Shown one piece after another: positions 24,047 through 36,157 of a DNA stretch of 64,000 bases (positions are counted from its first letter, which is position 1; each line of letters begins with the position of its first letter). The notes beneath the pieces were generated by a model that was not told the origin of the DNA, made no database searches, and saw nothing but the letters and a program-made list of their open reading frames with translations. The stretch is from Zonotrichia leucophrys gambelii (taxonomy: Eukaryota; Chordata; Aves; Passeriformes; Passerellidae). A program made the translations under genes and the position numbers. The stretch lies in NCBI RefSeq assembly GCF_028769735.1, contig NC_088178.1, forward strand, positions 23,076,357 through 23,140,356, written 5' to 3'.

Positions 24047-24127
24047 GGTTGTGTTTGGTTGTTGTGTTGGTTGTGTTGGGTTTTTCTTTTTTTTTTTTTT
24101 CCCCGTTTTGTTTTTTTTTTTTTTTTT
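24047..24127 (+). repeat. GTTGT-rich stretch and poly-T tract
   Basis: A GGTTGTGTTGG-type degenerate repeat (24047-24080) runs into two long T runs separated by CCCCGTTTTG; the second has 17 consecutive T. On the minus strand this is an A-rich tract. It could be an eroded retroposon tail, but no element body is recognisable beside it. Confidence 0.85.
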
Positions 24128-26339
24128 CCTGTAAGGTTGAGAAACAGAGCAAGGAATATTTGAATACTCCTTAGCAGGGAAATATGGTCTGCTTGGGTGA
24201 AAAATCTCATGAAAATATTTCTGTTTACACATGAGATGAGGGACAATGGTAAGCCTTAATTTGTACCTCAGCTAAATGATAAAATATATCTAAACGGAGA
24301 ATTACATGTTAAATGGTGCCTGCTTGCTGTGGTAGCACATTCTCCCTTAACTGTCCATTGGATTAAACTCTTTGCAAGGAGAAAAATTCAATTTAAGAGA
24401 ACAGCAATCCTCCAAGAAACTGAACTAATGTTTTTCTTTTAAATTTCATGAGTTCTGCAGAAAGAAGTCCCTCTGAGCCCAACATGGAGAAGATATCATT
24501 AGAGAAATGAAAATTAGTGGAAGTGCTACAATAAAACTGTTATATTGCATAACCATAAAACTTGATGTTGTCATGTCTGTTCAAAGGCTTGTCCCCTATC
24601 CTGAAACTCTTTAAAAGAGAAGACATTCCATTAAATTGAAGATATTTTTAATAACCTTCTGGTTATGTGCTGCTCTCCCCATTCTGATTACCCTAATCTT
24701 GCTTCAGTAGGGGGTTAGAGAAATTAATTCCTGATATAATGTAAGAGAGGAAATCTTGTGTAGTGGAGGTCAGGGTGACCTGATGAGTTCCTTCCCCTAC
24801 CCAATAAACATTCATTTTACGGTCAGAGGGAACTAAGTGTTGGGTGGATCCCAAAGATGCAAATGGAAAACAATGCCCCAGCCCCTCAGACTGGGCCCTT
24901 GAGAGTTTTTTGGTTTTTAAAAACAACACAACTTGCTTAGCACTTTCTGGCTTTGAGAGCCTATGGCTGTGATTAATTCCTCTGGGCAACCTGACATCTC
25001 TACTATAAATTCCTGTTCACAAATGGGTACAGCTGGTATCTACAGAGTGTAATTCAAGACTGTAGACTAACTATTTCACTGATACAGGTGTTCTTTTGAA
25101 AGCTTCCCAATGGTTTAAAAGACCTTCTTGGCCATGAACTTGAGTAGGCAATATTACATCCTTTTCTTCTGCTCCAATATATCTGCTAGAAATAGCTCCA
25201 TTTCTCCTCGCTGCAAATTGGTAAACATCCTCTCCTTTGCAAGAAAACTGCTGGAGGTGCTCCTTTTTGTGTCTTTGACTGACCAGCTCTCCATATTTTT
25301 ACCTTTTCCCAAACAAATATTTTCCATACTTTGGGTGATTATTTCTCTGAATCATGATGATCTTGAGGGACAGGGCTTTTCAGCTTGTAAGGATTTAATT
25401 TTTCCCCTTCTCTCCCCAAATATTTAGATAAATTGGATCTGAAATTATTCTCATTTAAATGCTTTAATACACCAGAATTTCCCTAGTCCCCCAAGTGCTG
25501 TGGGAAATTATAATCTCTCTATTTTGTGAGGCAATGGCAGCAGCAGTTGTCTGCAAGAGCTGAGAGATGTCTCATTTTACAGAGCAGCTTCTCTGGGGCT
25601 CTCGTGGTCCCCTGTCTGTAGGACAGACCCATTAACAGAAGGGCTACAGCCAAGGATCAGCACATTGAAGGTCTCCAGCCTCAGCAGAGACCCCCAGGAA
25701 TCTGGGCACATTTCCATTGGAAGCTTGCCGTGGAATCAATAAAATTTCATTAAAGCAACACTGTGCCAAATGTAGCATATAAGGCTCAATGAAAAAAAAA
25801 TTCTGGCTCTCATAGTTTTCCCAGTACAATTCTCTGGCCCATACTTTCTATTTCTACTGCCTCCTTGCCCTTCCTAGTAAAATTAGCTATTGCAGACAAC
25901 GGCTGTAAACAAAAGGACAGCTAAATCATTACCCAAAAGCCACTAACTACTGCAGCGAACCCAAGTAATTCACAAATAATTTCAAAAAATTTATAGCTTG
26001 AACAAATTTTTCCATAGTATTCAGTTATCAATTGCAGACTTCTCTGCACTACTATTTTTAGGAAAAATCAGCCTATGATAGTTTTCTTTTTATGACTCGT
26101 AGTGCTAAAAGAGGTTGTGGAATATTCTGTCTTTAAAGGATGACTACTGCCCTGGGAGATCCCATCACAGTCCTTATTTATGTTAGCAACATTAGAAAAA
26201 CCAGTGAAGCCACAAATATTAATAGCAGAAATGCAGGTATAGAAGGATGGAAAAGGTATGAGAAGAACCATATTGGTCTGAATCAAGAGAACATTCTTTA
26301 CAAAGGGGATAGAAAGGGTTGGCTCTTCTCTGAGCCAAC

Positions 26340-26360
26340 ATCTATTTTCCCAAAATAGAT
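26340..26360. repeat. Perfect hairpin, 9-bp stem and 3-nt loop
   Basis: ATCTATTTT at 26340-26348 and AAAATAGAT at 26352-26360 are exact reverse complements around CCC. A partial further copy of the arm motif (ATCTATAAA) follows at about 26370. Too short for a miRNA precursor. Confidence 0.75.
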
Positions 26361-27009
26361 TATCTGATCTATAAACTATCTAAACTTTCTCTTATTAACA
26401 ACATGGTATAACTGCTTTACTCTATAGCAACCACACCATCAAAACCCCTTACTAGATTCCATGACTGGAAGCTGTAACTTGTCAAATTCAATATAAAAAT
26501 AAAATGCAGAACTTCAGTTTTGCAAGTAATTGCAGAACTGGAATTCTGTATCTGAAAGCATTGGGAATTGTGTCTAGTTTGGTGTATGGGTGCTAGGATT
26601 GAAATGTTTTGTGTTTTTTCTCTCAATTCAGATAAAAAATTATAATTATAGTGCAAGAAATCTGGAAGGACATGGGATTTTTATTTGGCTGGTGCTTTGT
26701 AGAAAAGGCAGATTAGTACAGTCTCTTCTAAATCAAAGATTCAAAGTCTATGAAATGATTGCAGTACCCATGTTATGCAAACTGTTGATTCTTACATTTT
26801 CCAAAGCCCTGGGAACATTTCCTCACCTATTTGCTGAAAGGATCTCTATGATCACACCAAGCGAGGTATACAGGGATAAAATAAGAAAGAAGATATAATG
26901 CATAAAAAGAAGCAGTAATTACTTTCCCCCTGAGTTTAACTGAATAAAAGTAATGGATCTTTTATTTTTTTACCAGTAGATATTTTTACAAATAGACTTA
27001 AAATATTTC

Positions 27010-27215
27010 TTTTTAGATTTGTGGCTCCAACAGCTGCAGCTGAAACCAGAAATCAGCAAAGCCCCTTGTTTTTATTGGCGCTGAAGTGGCTTGTTGAAAA
27101 TGGATTGGATTACGGGGATCAATCAGCAGCAGGTCGAGGATGCAGAGGGAACTCTGCCAATGCAGCGGGCTGCCAGGAGCAGTGAAAATCCTTGGGCTAG
27201 TGGCAAGTCCTAATG
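27010..27215. promoter_or_regulatory. Candidate enhancer / conserved non-coding element
   Basis: The interval retains several CpGs (GGCGCTG, TACGGGG, GTCGAGG, GCAGCGG) in CpG-poor surroundings. Visible motifs are TTATTGGC at 27072-27079, the OTX/PITX-type core GGATTA at 27107-27112, the PBX-type ATCAATCA at 27118-27125, and E-box-like CAGCTG near 27032. No open frame accounts for the constraint-like texture. Enhancer function is inference from motif density and CpG retention only. Confidence 0.3.
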
Positions 27216-29589
27216 TACTGGAAAATCCATTGTTTTATAAAGAGCTTTGGAGATAGGAAGAAGATTGAGTTGCAGAAAAATGCAGAAATAACAATAATAC
27301 TATCCCAAGTTCCTGTTGTTCCTTTGCACGTGACTGAAAAGAAAACAAACTCCATGGAGATGCTGCCTGAGTGTAAGTCTAGGCAGTGCCAAGAGAGGAT
27401 CAGAAATAGGACAGATGCTAAATCATGACCTTCCCCGAGTCATAATTTAGGAAACAGAACATTTCTGAATTTCAATAGCAGTCAATTAGAAATTTGCAAG
27501 CTGCTGTATGGTTCTGTCCTGGACAGTTCTGGATTCTCCCAGAATGGTGTTGATTGTTGTTGCTTTCTGTTAAATGAGCTGAATAATCTTGTCATTGTTC
27601 TGGAGATAGTCAGTTCAAAAAATATTAAGTCTTGGTTAATGTTGGGATGAGCTGACACTCTGTGTCCCCAGTTACACAGTAGATTCATTACACAACTTGC
27701 TGGGAACATTACCAAACAGGCTAAAATCAGAGTAATTAATAACTTCTGCATTCAGCTGTGATGGTTCTGTCATATACTAATTGTAATATACATATATTCT
27801 GTAATATACTAACTAAGCCCCCTCACTGAGCTGAAGATCCCTCATAGCCCTCTGACTTCTAAAGCCACACATGGCAGAGAGATGCTCATGAATCCTGCCT
27901 GGCCTTGTTGACTTAGGAATCAGATTTTCTAGATGAAAGACAGGCATTTGCTGACCTACACTCCTGAGTATTTGGGAATATTGACCTCCAGATGGATGCC
28001 GAATAGAACAGTAGTTTGCAATTCCAAGAAATGTTTGCGGCATGTGGCTTGTTCTCTTGAACTTTGGTCACATGGCGAGGTAACACAGATGTTTTCCCCA
28101 AATATTACCATTATTAAAAACAGGTAGCTGTGGTAGAAGCATAGAGGAGGAATGGATCTATCTGATGACAACATCTATTCCTGCGTCAGTGGCAGGATAT
28201 GGTTCCCATGGGACTCTGTGTCAGATATCAAATCAATTCTGTGCTTGAATTTGGCCAAACGTCTGGCATGAAAGGATTAGAAAATCCACTTAATGAGCAT
28301 AGTTTATAACAATAATAAAAGTTTTCCAAACTTGGAAGCCTAATGAAAATCCACATAACAATCTAAGAAAAGCTGAACAGTGGAAAAAGTGAGGCATTTG
28401 AACATTCTTCCTCTTTCTGTGTTGGGCTCCGGTGCTCTTGGTGGGACTGGTTCTTAGATGTGGAAGAGCTGCAGTTCCCCATAGAGAAATGTTCTCCTTG
28501 TCTGCTTGCAAGAGACCAGATTTTACATTGCAATACCAGGCAGAGAAGAGAAAGTTTCAGAGGTTTGTTAATTCTGGTTTTAAATAGCAAACTCTTTGTG
28601 AAAGAATTTGAGAAGTAAGGCTTTTAGGGACAAATGGAAGTTTTTACTTCATAATTTCGTATCAGTGTTGACTCAAAACCTTGTAGGATGTAAGATTTTT
28701 TAAATATATATTAAAAAAAAAGTTACTTTGAAAGGAAGATGTGGAATCTTTCTCTCTCAGTTCTGAAGGCTTCTGAACATATTCCTCTCCAGAATAAAGT
28801 GCCAGCAGACTGGAAGACAGTTTTTTTTCCTTTCCTTATTTTTTCTATCACTCGGCTGCTTTTTACGCTATAAATGGGACATAGAAGTTTGATGATTTGG
28901 GAATGTCTATTTCTAGTTGCTCACTGGAATGCCTGAAACACTTTTGAACATTTTTGGACAGAAAAATAATATAATGCAGTTCAGACATCTTGGGATAAAA
29001 GGTTTAGAGTAGAGGGGATTATTTCTATTTTCCATAATGTCAGTTTTCTAAGGCTGTGTTATCAGTGTCTCTCCTAAAATAAAAAATACACACAGGACTG
29101 TGTTCTGTTGCTTGCAAGTGGAGGACAGCCAGAAAATTGTTCTTTTCCAAGGTTTTGTGGTAGTGCTGCCAGATAGAAGGGCATTGTGAGGGGTCTGTGT
29201 GCTGCTTGTGGAGGACTGTCTCTCAGATCATATTTCATTTGAACTGCTTTCTCATCCCAAATGCTCAGGGACATTTTCTGGAAGGGACTCACTTCCAAAC
29301 AGTGAAGAACCTCACATACCCTCCTAGGATAAAGGGCAGAAACAGTGAAGTCTGCCTGCTGCCAGGATTGACTGATAATTTATTTTTCATATTCATAATA
29401 CACTGTGGGCATCACTGGCTGTCAGAGAATAGACCAGGGCTTCCCAGGTCAAAGCAAAAATCTTGCTTCTTGAGCTGGCAGAAGTGCTAATTTGCTGTCC
29501 CTCAGAAAGGAGTTAGGAATACAAAGCATATTTTATTTTAAGCCCTGAGTGAGCCACCTATCAGGGTGTAGTAAACAGCCAAACCTTAT

Positions 29590-29790
29590 TTACACCTACT
29601 GCTACAAAACCATCATGTACCTGTGTCCCATTTAGAAAGCTGTAACCAGTGTATGTGGATTTCATTAATTACTATTTCTTTTCCCTTTGCATTTCAGGCC
29701 TGAATAGCTGAACAGCAGAGTGATTTGACCATCCTTCTGAAAGAGTCTGTGAACATGTAAATTACATATACATATTATTTTAATTTTGCA
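29590..29790. promoter_or_regulatory. Candidate conserved element or terminal exon
   Basis: TTAATTA (29665-29671) is followed by a pyrimidine run, TTTGCAT (29686-29692) and TTTCAG, a good splice acceptor ending at 29697. The sequence downstream has stops in the frames checked, so if it is an exon it would be untranslated. Homeodomain and octamer cores make a regulatory element equally likely. Neither reading can be proved here. Confidence 0.2.
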
Positions 29791-30518
29791 AACAAAGGCC
29801 ACTCTATGTTTAAAGATTTAATTCACAGAGCAAAGTTTCAGATGGAAACACAATTTATCTACGTGTGGTGGACAAATAGTGTTTTAAGTGACTCTTCAAT
29901 GGCTCCCATGACATCCTTTTAAACAATCAGAGGCACAATAAACTGGTAATTTAGATGAAGAAGCTTCTTGTTGAAGAAATAGATCAATAGGATTTAATGG
30001 AAAAAGTCACTAATTTTTACTTCACAGTCAACACTGATGATGTGACTGGAAACTTGATAGTTCCTAGGTTGGATTCTCAAGCACCTGATATATTCACATG
30101 CAAGATATTCATCTTTGCTCTGACACAGGTCTTCCTTTCTGCATTTCTGCCCCTCTCTCCTAGGACTCAGGTTTAGCCAGCAGAAATCTACCTAACTTGC
30201 ATTTCATATTTCTCTTGCTCCAAAGAAAGAGTCAGCTTTGTTTACAGAGGCCAATTGATAAAATGTGCTTTCCAGGGTATTTGCCAAAGAATAAAGACCC
30301 TAGAGATTTCATGATGGTGAAGACTTTGTGTTACAGGGATGTGCCCACAATTTTTCATGTCCTTTCCTAGGTGATTGAAGCCTCTGGTTTTCAAATGGAA
30401 TGAAAATAGAGCATAACTATGTCTCTGTCTGTCTCCTGCATCCACCTCCTGTGCTCTTCTCAGCACTGAAAGGCTGTCAGTCACTATGGGATTTCCCCCT
30501 GCAGCAAAAATGTGAGGA

Positions 30519-30580
30519 GATCCTCAGGTCCAAAAGAACAAGATCCTCATGTCCAAAAGAACAAGATGCTCAAGACCCAG
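30519..30580 (+). repeat. 23-bp tandem repeat, about 2.5 copies
   Basis: GATCCTCAGGTCCAAAAGAA begins at 30519, GATCCTCATGTCCAAAAGAA at 30542, and a decayed third start, GATGCTCAAGACCCAG, at 30565. The first two copies differ by one base in 23. A recent small slippage event is the simplest explanation. Confidence 0.85.
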
Positions 30581-33002
30581 TTCAGGGCTTTACTGAGCTC
30601 ACCCTCCCCAAGACTCAGCTCATCTCTCCCAGAGTAACACAAATAACTGGTGGAATAACTAATGGAAATGCTTTCAGCACTTCTAGCACCTCCCTCACTC
30701 AAGAAAGCTGGTACTTCTTGCAACAGCTTCTGGAGGGGACAACAGGGTCTGCTGTTTGCCCTTTGAGGTTTAACTGATGTATCAACACACCTATATATCT
30801 TTTTAGGGGCTTGGCCTAGCATGAATTTGTCTGCTGAATTCCTGTAGAAGCCATGAACAAACACATGGTAAATCTGTATGTTGCTGTGTATCTGAAAAAT
30901 TAAAATCATTGAAGTAATAAGTTCAGATGGGATGGTCACACAGGAGATGAGCATATGGAAGAGTTCATTTTGCAGTCCCTACCCTGAACTGAGCATCTCC
31001 AGCAGGAATGACAAGGCTTTTGTTGCAGTTCCCTGCAAATGAGCTTTGCTGGTTCCTTTTCACTCAGCAGCTAAGGGAATTCTGAGGTTCCGGGATTTTT
31101 CATTTTAAAATGTGTGTTTTAACTGTTCACTCATATAAAACACAAACCTGGATGGAAAGAAAAACATTGCAATCTATTATTTACTCTGTTAATTGTTTCA
31201 GACAGCCAGCAGAGAACTCATGCAGAGGGAGAACCAATCTAAATCACTTTTATGAGCAGAGATAGTCGGTAGGGAATTTTGGTTTTACTGTGCTGCAGTT
31301 GGATATTTGGTATCAGGCTTTTTAAATGGACTTAATCTCAGATTATGGTTCTCTATGGAGCCATTTGGGTCACTTTGTAATTGCCCAGCTTTCCACACTT
31401 CAGGTGATGAGAAGGACGTGCACAGGAGCAGCATTCCTGTACTCATTTGGTTAAAAGAGTACAAGAATGGAGGAGGTGCCAGTTTGCAAGGACTGGGGTT
31501 AGGAAGACAGACCCAAGCACACAAAACAATACATTTTTAGAAGTCCTGATAATGATCCCTGTGGACAGGGATGTGCACTATGAAGTTGTGTTCCCTCTGG
31601 ATGTATCACTGTGGTCTGGTTGGTTTAATTACATCCATGACTTCCTCTCTTAAAACTCTTCCTCTCCATCACTCCTAAGGCATGGACAGGAGGGATAGAT
31701 CATAAAGCAAATTTTTTGGCTGACTGTGATCAGCTAGCCTCAGGATTTATTCCTGGGAAAGGATGCCAGCAAGTGAGACTGCAACCAGAAGGAGCACCCA
31801 GGTAGGTACCTGCTTTGCAATCTAGCTTTATTCCTGTGGCTTAGAAACTTTGCTGAATCCTGAAGTAGTCTTCAGGAAGACAAAAAAAAACCCAGAAAAA
31901 AACAAAATATCAAACCTGAAATAATAATGGAAAAAAAACAAAGCAGGGTTTGGATCATGATTTTCAGTAAAACATACAAAGAACATGGAAGTTCAGTTGT
32001 ACAGGCAAAAAATAAGAAGAGATAAATCCTTTTGGCCCTGTAAGTCATAGGGAAGCTGTATATGGAGCTTTATTTTATTTTAGCTTTAAGGATCTCTAAA
32101 TGCTCAGGCTTTCTTTCCTTTTCTTTTTCTTGTGTCCCATGGTGTCCCTGAACTTGAGAAATGATTAGGGAGGCTGTAAGCCAAGCACCAGTGATGTTAG
32201 ATTTGTTTTCACATGGACCAAAATAGACCAAGGAAAAGAACTAAACAAACTTGCCCTTTCCAGAAGTAGGGAGGCTCCTCCTTGATGTTTAATAGTGGTG
32301 TGCATGGGCATCATGCAATTCATTTGAATTTAATGGGATGAAGAAAAGAACCCAGGAACTGATGTTGGAGAGTGATCTGTCAACCTGCTCCTGTCATTCA
32401 CCTGGCTGTACACACAGTTCTCAAGGATAAACATCTCCAAAAGGGTTGGGCAGGTTAGCAGAGGAGAAATTCAGCACAGACTGTTAAACAGGATGTGTCC
32501 AAAGGCAGCTTTTGCTAAAGAAGACCATGAACTGCTGCTTTCTGAGGGCTGGAAGGGCAGAAGAAAAACATTACAATAGTTGGCTTACTCTGCTTGTTTG
32601 AGCACTGGCTACTGGCTGCTATAAAGGCAGAGCACTGGCCCAAAGGACCTCCTTTTGTGACTCAGTATAGTGGCTCATATCCTCTGTATTTGGCCTGTGT
32701 AAGATTTTCTGGGTGGCTTAGAAGGTTGGGTATTTTTGAGTAAGAAGTGTCATGTTGCCACTTGTTTAACAGAAATAAAGAAAAAAATCCTCAGTTAATT
32801 TCATTCCAGTTTTTTCTATGTGAAACTTTTCTATTGATGACTGAATACTTTCAAATTAAATTTGTTGGACTTGAATGCTAGAAAAATTAATATGGAAGAA
32901 AATTGATGTTTGAGATGGATTAAATACATTGTTCATTGTTAGCCTTTTCAACAAAGCTAAAAAAGCAGTTAGCACTCTTGTCACCCCTGTGAATAAGGAA
33001 TA

Positions 33003-33095
33003 TTTAGGTAGCATATGTTATATAATTAAACATATTAATAGAATTTTATCTATTAATATATATTAAAGCATATTGCATGTGTTAAAAATACATGC
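33003..33095. repeat. AT-rich low complexity with cruciform-prone inverted repeat
   Basis: The stretch is almost entirely A/T. Within it, ATATTAATAGA at 33032-33042 pairs exactly with TCTATTAATAT at 33049-33059 around a 6-nt loop, and TTAATATATATTAA at 33053-33066 is a second perfect palindrome sharing the right arm. Confidence 0.8.
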
Positions 33096-35268
33096 ATTGA
33101 TGTGGTTAGGTAAATCAAAATGCTAACTGCATGGTTTATTCCTGTGTAAAGAGTGTTCTCACACCAGACAGAACTTCAGCCTGGACCTTCAAGGCTTTCC
33201 CTGCTGCTGCACTGCAGGTCTTACAGTACTTCCAGTGAGTGATCTATATTTTTGTAGGGAAGGTTTCTGAGTCTTGTCCTTAGCAGTGTGTGGATATTAC
33301 GTTGTTGAGCTGTGGAGAAGAGCTCCATGGAAGTTTGCTGGGTAGGGTACAACCTTTCCAGTGATTCTGTAGACCAAGAGCTGAGGGGCATTGCAAGGGG
33401 AAGGATCTCTCCATCCATTCCCTATTCCACTCTTTGATCATCCACTGCCAAATGCATCTTGTGCTGGGTGGAATTTTGCTTTGACAGCTATGGCTGTCTC
33501 TGTGTTCTGCTGCAATCCATGAAAAGCATGATTGCAAGTGAGGTAGTGTTGTTCCTCTACAGCTCTTGGAATGGCAAACCTGTCAGCAATTTTTAGAGCA
33601 AATTTTTTACAGAAACCTTTTGAATTTCTTTCTGTTTTGGAAGAAAATGAGTCCCCAGGTCAGTCTGTGAAGTCACTCAATCACTCAGCACTTGGATGAG
33701 GAGAGCCTTCCAGAGCACATTGCAAAAGGCACTAGCAGAGAGCTGGCTACTCGTTTGTGTTTCACACCTCCTTAATTACCCACCTGTGCTCCTTTTATTA
33801 TCAAAGCTTGAATAGGATTGCTCATAAAACAGAGGCCAAGAGGAAATTGCTGGTTTGCTCGGATTGCATCAACAGCATAAAGTGAAATAATTTAATATCA
33901 GAACACTCTGCCCTTTTCATTTTCATTTACCTTTGTCCTTTCCCTGCCACTGTGGATCCTGCCTGCCCAACACCTACAACACACTGAGCACCACATACCT
34001 GTTGGTTTTTCTCAGTCTAACACGTAGACTTCATACAAATTGCCACTTCAGTCTCATGAGTGACTGGAAAACTGGTGAGAGCTCTCTTCAGCTGTAAGGA
34101 CCTGCCCATGTAACCCTTGTCAGTCAAGCTGCTCTGTGAGAGAGATTTGAACAAAAGCACATCTTGGATTAGGAGCTGTGGAGAGTGTCCAGTCCACTCT
34201 GGTCAGGAGTGGCTTCATTCTTGGCAGTTTATTTCAAGACCTGTAGAGTTTCTAAGCAGTGTGTGTAACCTGGGTGTGTGAATGTATGCAGTCACTCCTT
34301 CTTGCAGTGCCAAAGCTGGATCTCAAGTATGTAGCAATGAAATTACAATTCTTTCCCCACTATGCATGTTCTACTCAGTTCAAGGGATTTTTTTGGTGCT
34401 TCTCTTCCCTGATCTGGAGGATTCACTTTGTGTTGCTTTCACTCATCATTTTTGCCATTTCCCTGTATCTGGAAATTTACTCCAACTTTTTGGTATCTTC
34501 ACTGAGGGCACACCCCTGACATTATGTAAAACTTGCTTCATGATCTGTGTTAGTTAAAAACAGATTGTGCCATTCAGTGACGTCCTATGAGTCTGTGATT
34601 CAAGGGTGGCACACTAATATGGATTTTCCAATGGATAAGGTGGAAATATCCATGCAGTCCCTCTATGAATGATTTGCCAGTGACCTCTTTTCAAGAAATA
34701 AGCAAGAACTTTTTTTCTTGTTCTTCCATATCTATGCTATATTTGGTTGGACCTTAACATTATTGAGAAATACTATAATGGATTTCTTGTCATTTTCAGA
34801 GACATAACAATGACAGGTTCACAAGTTTGATTTCCTTTCATAACCAATCTAAAAGTAAAAATCTCACTTTTTTGCTGACTTGTCCTTTATTCAGATTTCC
34901 TTCTGAAAGTGGTGCTTTGGTTATTCCATGTTTATTTGGAAGTACAGGGGTGCACCAAGGTGGTGTTCCAGTTCTCTCTGTTGACTGCACACTTAAGCCC
35001 CCTTGCCCAGACCTTTTTATCATCCTGTTTCTCTTCCTCATACCTGAATGTTTTATCCCAGGAGCTGCAGGTCCTGATATTTGCATTTCTTTCAAGCAGC
35101 AGAGCATACAGGGTTTCTCTGTATGATGAAGGGAGACACAAAAGATACAAAAATACATTTTTCAACATTTCTTAACCCATGCCTCTGCAAACAATAGTTC
35201 AGCAGAAACAGCAACATGTTCACACCATCTGTGTCTATGACAGGACAGAAGCAGTCACAGAATAGTCA

Positions 35269-35299
35269 GAACAACTATTATAGGGTATAATAGTTGTTC
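35269..35299. repeat. Perfect 31-bp hairpin, 14-bp stem
   Basis: GAACAACTATTATA at 35269-35282 and TATAATAGTTGTTC at 35286-35299 are exact reverse complements separated by GGG. Flanking bases do not extend the pairing. It is shorter than a miRNA precursor and no recognisable transposon surrounds it. Confidence 0.85.
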
Positions 35300-35337
35300 A
35301 AGAATCTGGCTCTGGATGTTAAAGGGAAGTTTTTCTT

Positions 35338-35377
35338 AAAAAACAACAACAACAAAAAAAAGAAGACAAGACAAACC
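35338..35377 (+). repeat. A-rich tract with CAA repeats
   Basis: AAACAACAACAAC runs into eight consecutive A and then AGAAGACAAGACAAACC. It is a short low-complexity tract; it may be a retroposon tail, though no body is recognisable upstream. Confidence 0.75.
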
Positions 35378-36089
35378 ATGCTTTACTGGCACAGAAAGTG
35401 ATGAGCATGAAGTTAGTCTGTAGCAGAAACAAGGTTATAAGGTTTTTGTCTACTTTGGTTTTTGCTCCTGTTTTTTTTTGTCCAGACTGCTGTATCCAGT
35501 AATAGGTCAGGGAAGGAACACAGAAGTTCAGGCTATGGCCTCACTGGAAGAAAACATTGTGTTCCTTCTTGGGGTTCACTGTCATGAGGTACCTCAGGGT
35601 GAAAACCTTGTGGAGACAAGTTTGCTGTGTGAGCAAGTGTGAGCAGGCCACAATAAAGGTTATGGGGAGAGAAGCCAGCATTTACCTCTCACCACATACT
35701 TTTACGACCTCTGCTCCATCTTCTCTGGTTGTGTCATTTTGTTTCCCATACCACCAAACTCAAAAAGACATGAGCCTCTTTCCTCAGTGAAAAAAGCCTT
35801 TCTAGCTGTGACAAAACACTTGTGCAGCATTAATCCCTGCAATTCTTCTCTTTGATATCACTTTTGCTTTTGGTAATGCCAATGCTTTTCCTTCTCAGCT
35901 GACATCCTTGCAAAATTATCTGACTACAGCCTAAGCACTTAAAATGATGACTGATTTTCAGCACAATAACATAAATGCCAGATTGCATCAGTCTAGGTAG
36001 CTGAAAATGTCAGATTTTGTGATTTTTAATTGTATGGTTGAACAGATTCCTTACATACGGCTACTTCATTGAGCATCTTCTACTTCATG

Positions 36090-36156
36090 CTGTGAACAGT
36101 TTGACTTGATGACCTTAAAGGTCTTTTCCAACTTAAATGATTCTATGATTTTATGA
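36090..36156 (+). mobile_element. CR1 LINE 3'-end remnant
   Basis: TTTGACTTGATGACCTTAAA, then GGTCTTTTCCAACTTAAATG, then ATTCTATGATTTTATGA matches the avian CR1 3' terminus almost base for base, including the double octamer at the very end. This is the best evidence in the window that the host is a bird or close relative. The element is 5'-truncated; no upstream LINE body is evident in the preceding few hundred bases. Confidence 0.93.
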
Positions 36157-36157
36157 A

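Larger units (their letters stand above)
20001..27009. other. Gene-free sequence with a T-rich tract
   Basis: No gene is supported. The 122-codon frame at 21896-22264 plus and the 102-codon frame at 26590-26898 plus match nothing I know. The block includes the GT/T-rich low-complexity tract at 24047-24127 and the hairpin at 26340-26360. An 8-bp inverted repeat (CTCCTCTC/GAGAGGAG) lies at 20070-20097. Confidence 0.55.
27216..36089. other. Gene-free sequence with small repeats and hairpins
   Basis: The longest frames are 135 codons (30547-30954 minus) and 125 codons (30400-30777 plus). They overlap on opposite strands and show no domain. The block contains a possible conserved element at 29590-29790, a 23-bp tandem duplication at 30519-30580, an AT-rich segment with an inverted repeat near 33032-33059, a perfect hairpin at 35269-35299 and an A-rich CAA tract at 35338-35377. 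Confidence 0.55.

Noticed and set aside
33538..33570. TGAGGTAGT, resembling the let-7 seed
   Set aside because: The rest of the mature sequence does not match and no pre-miRNA hairpin forms.
34741..34785. GGTTGGACCTTAACATTATT resembling the CR1 GTTGGACTTGATGATC block
   Set aside because: No CCAAC block or octamer terminus follows.
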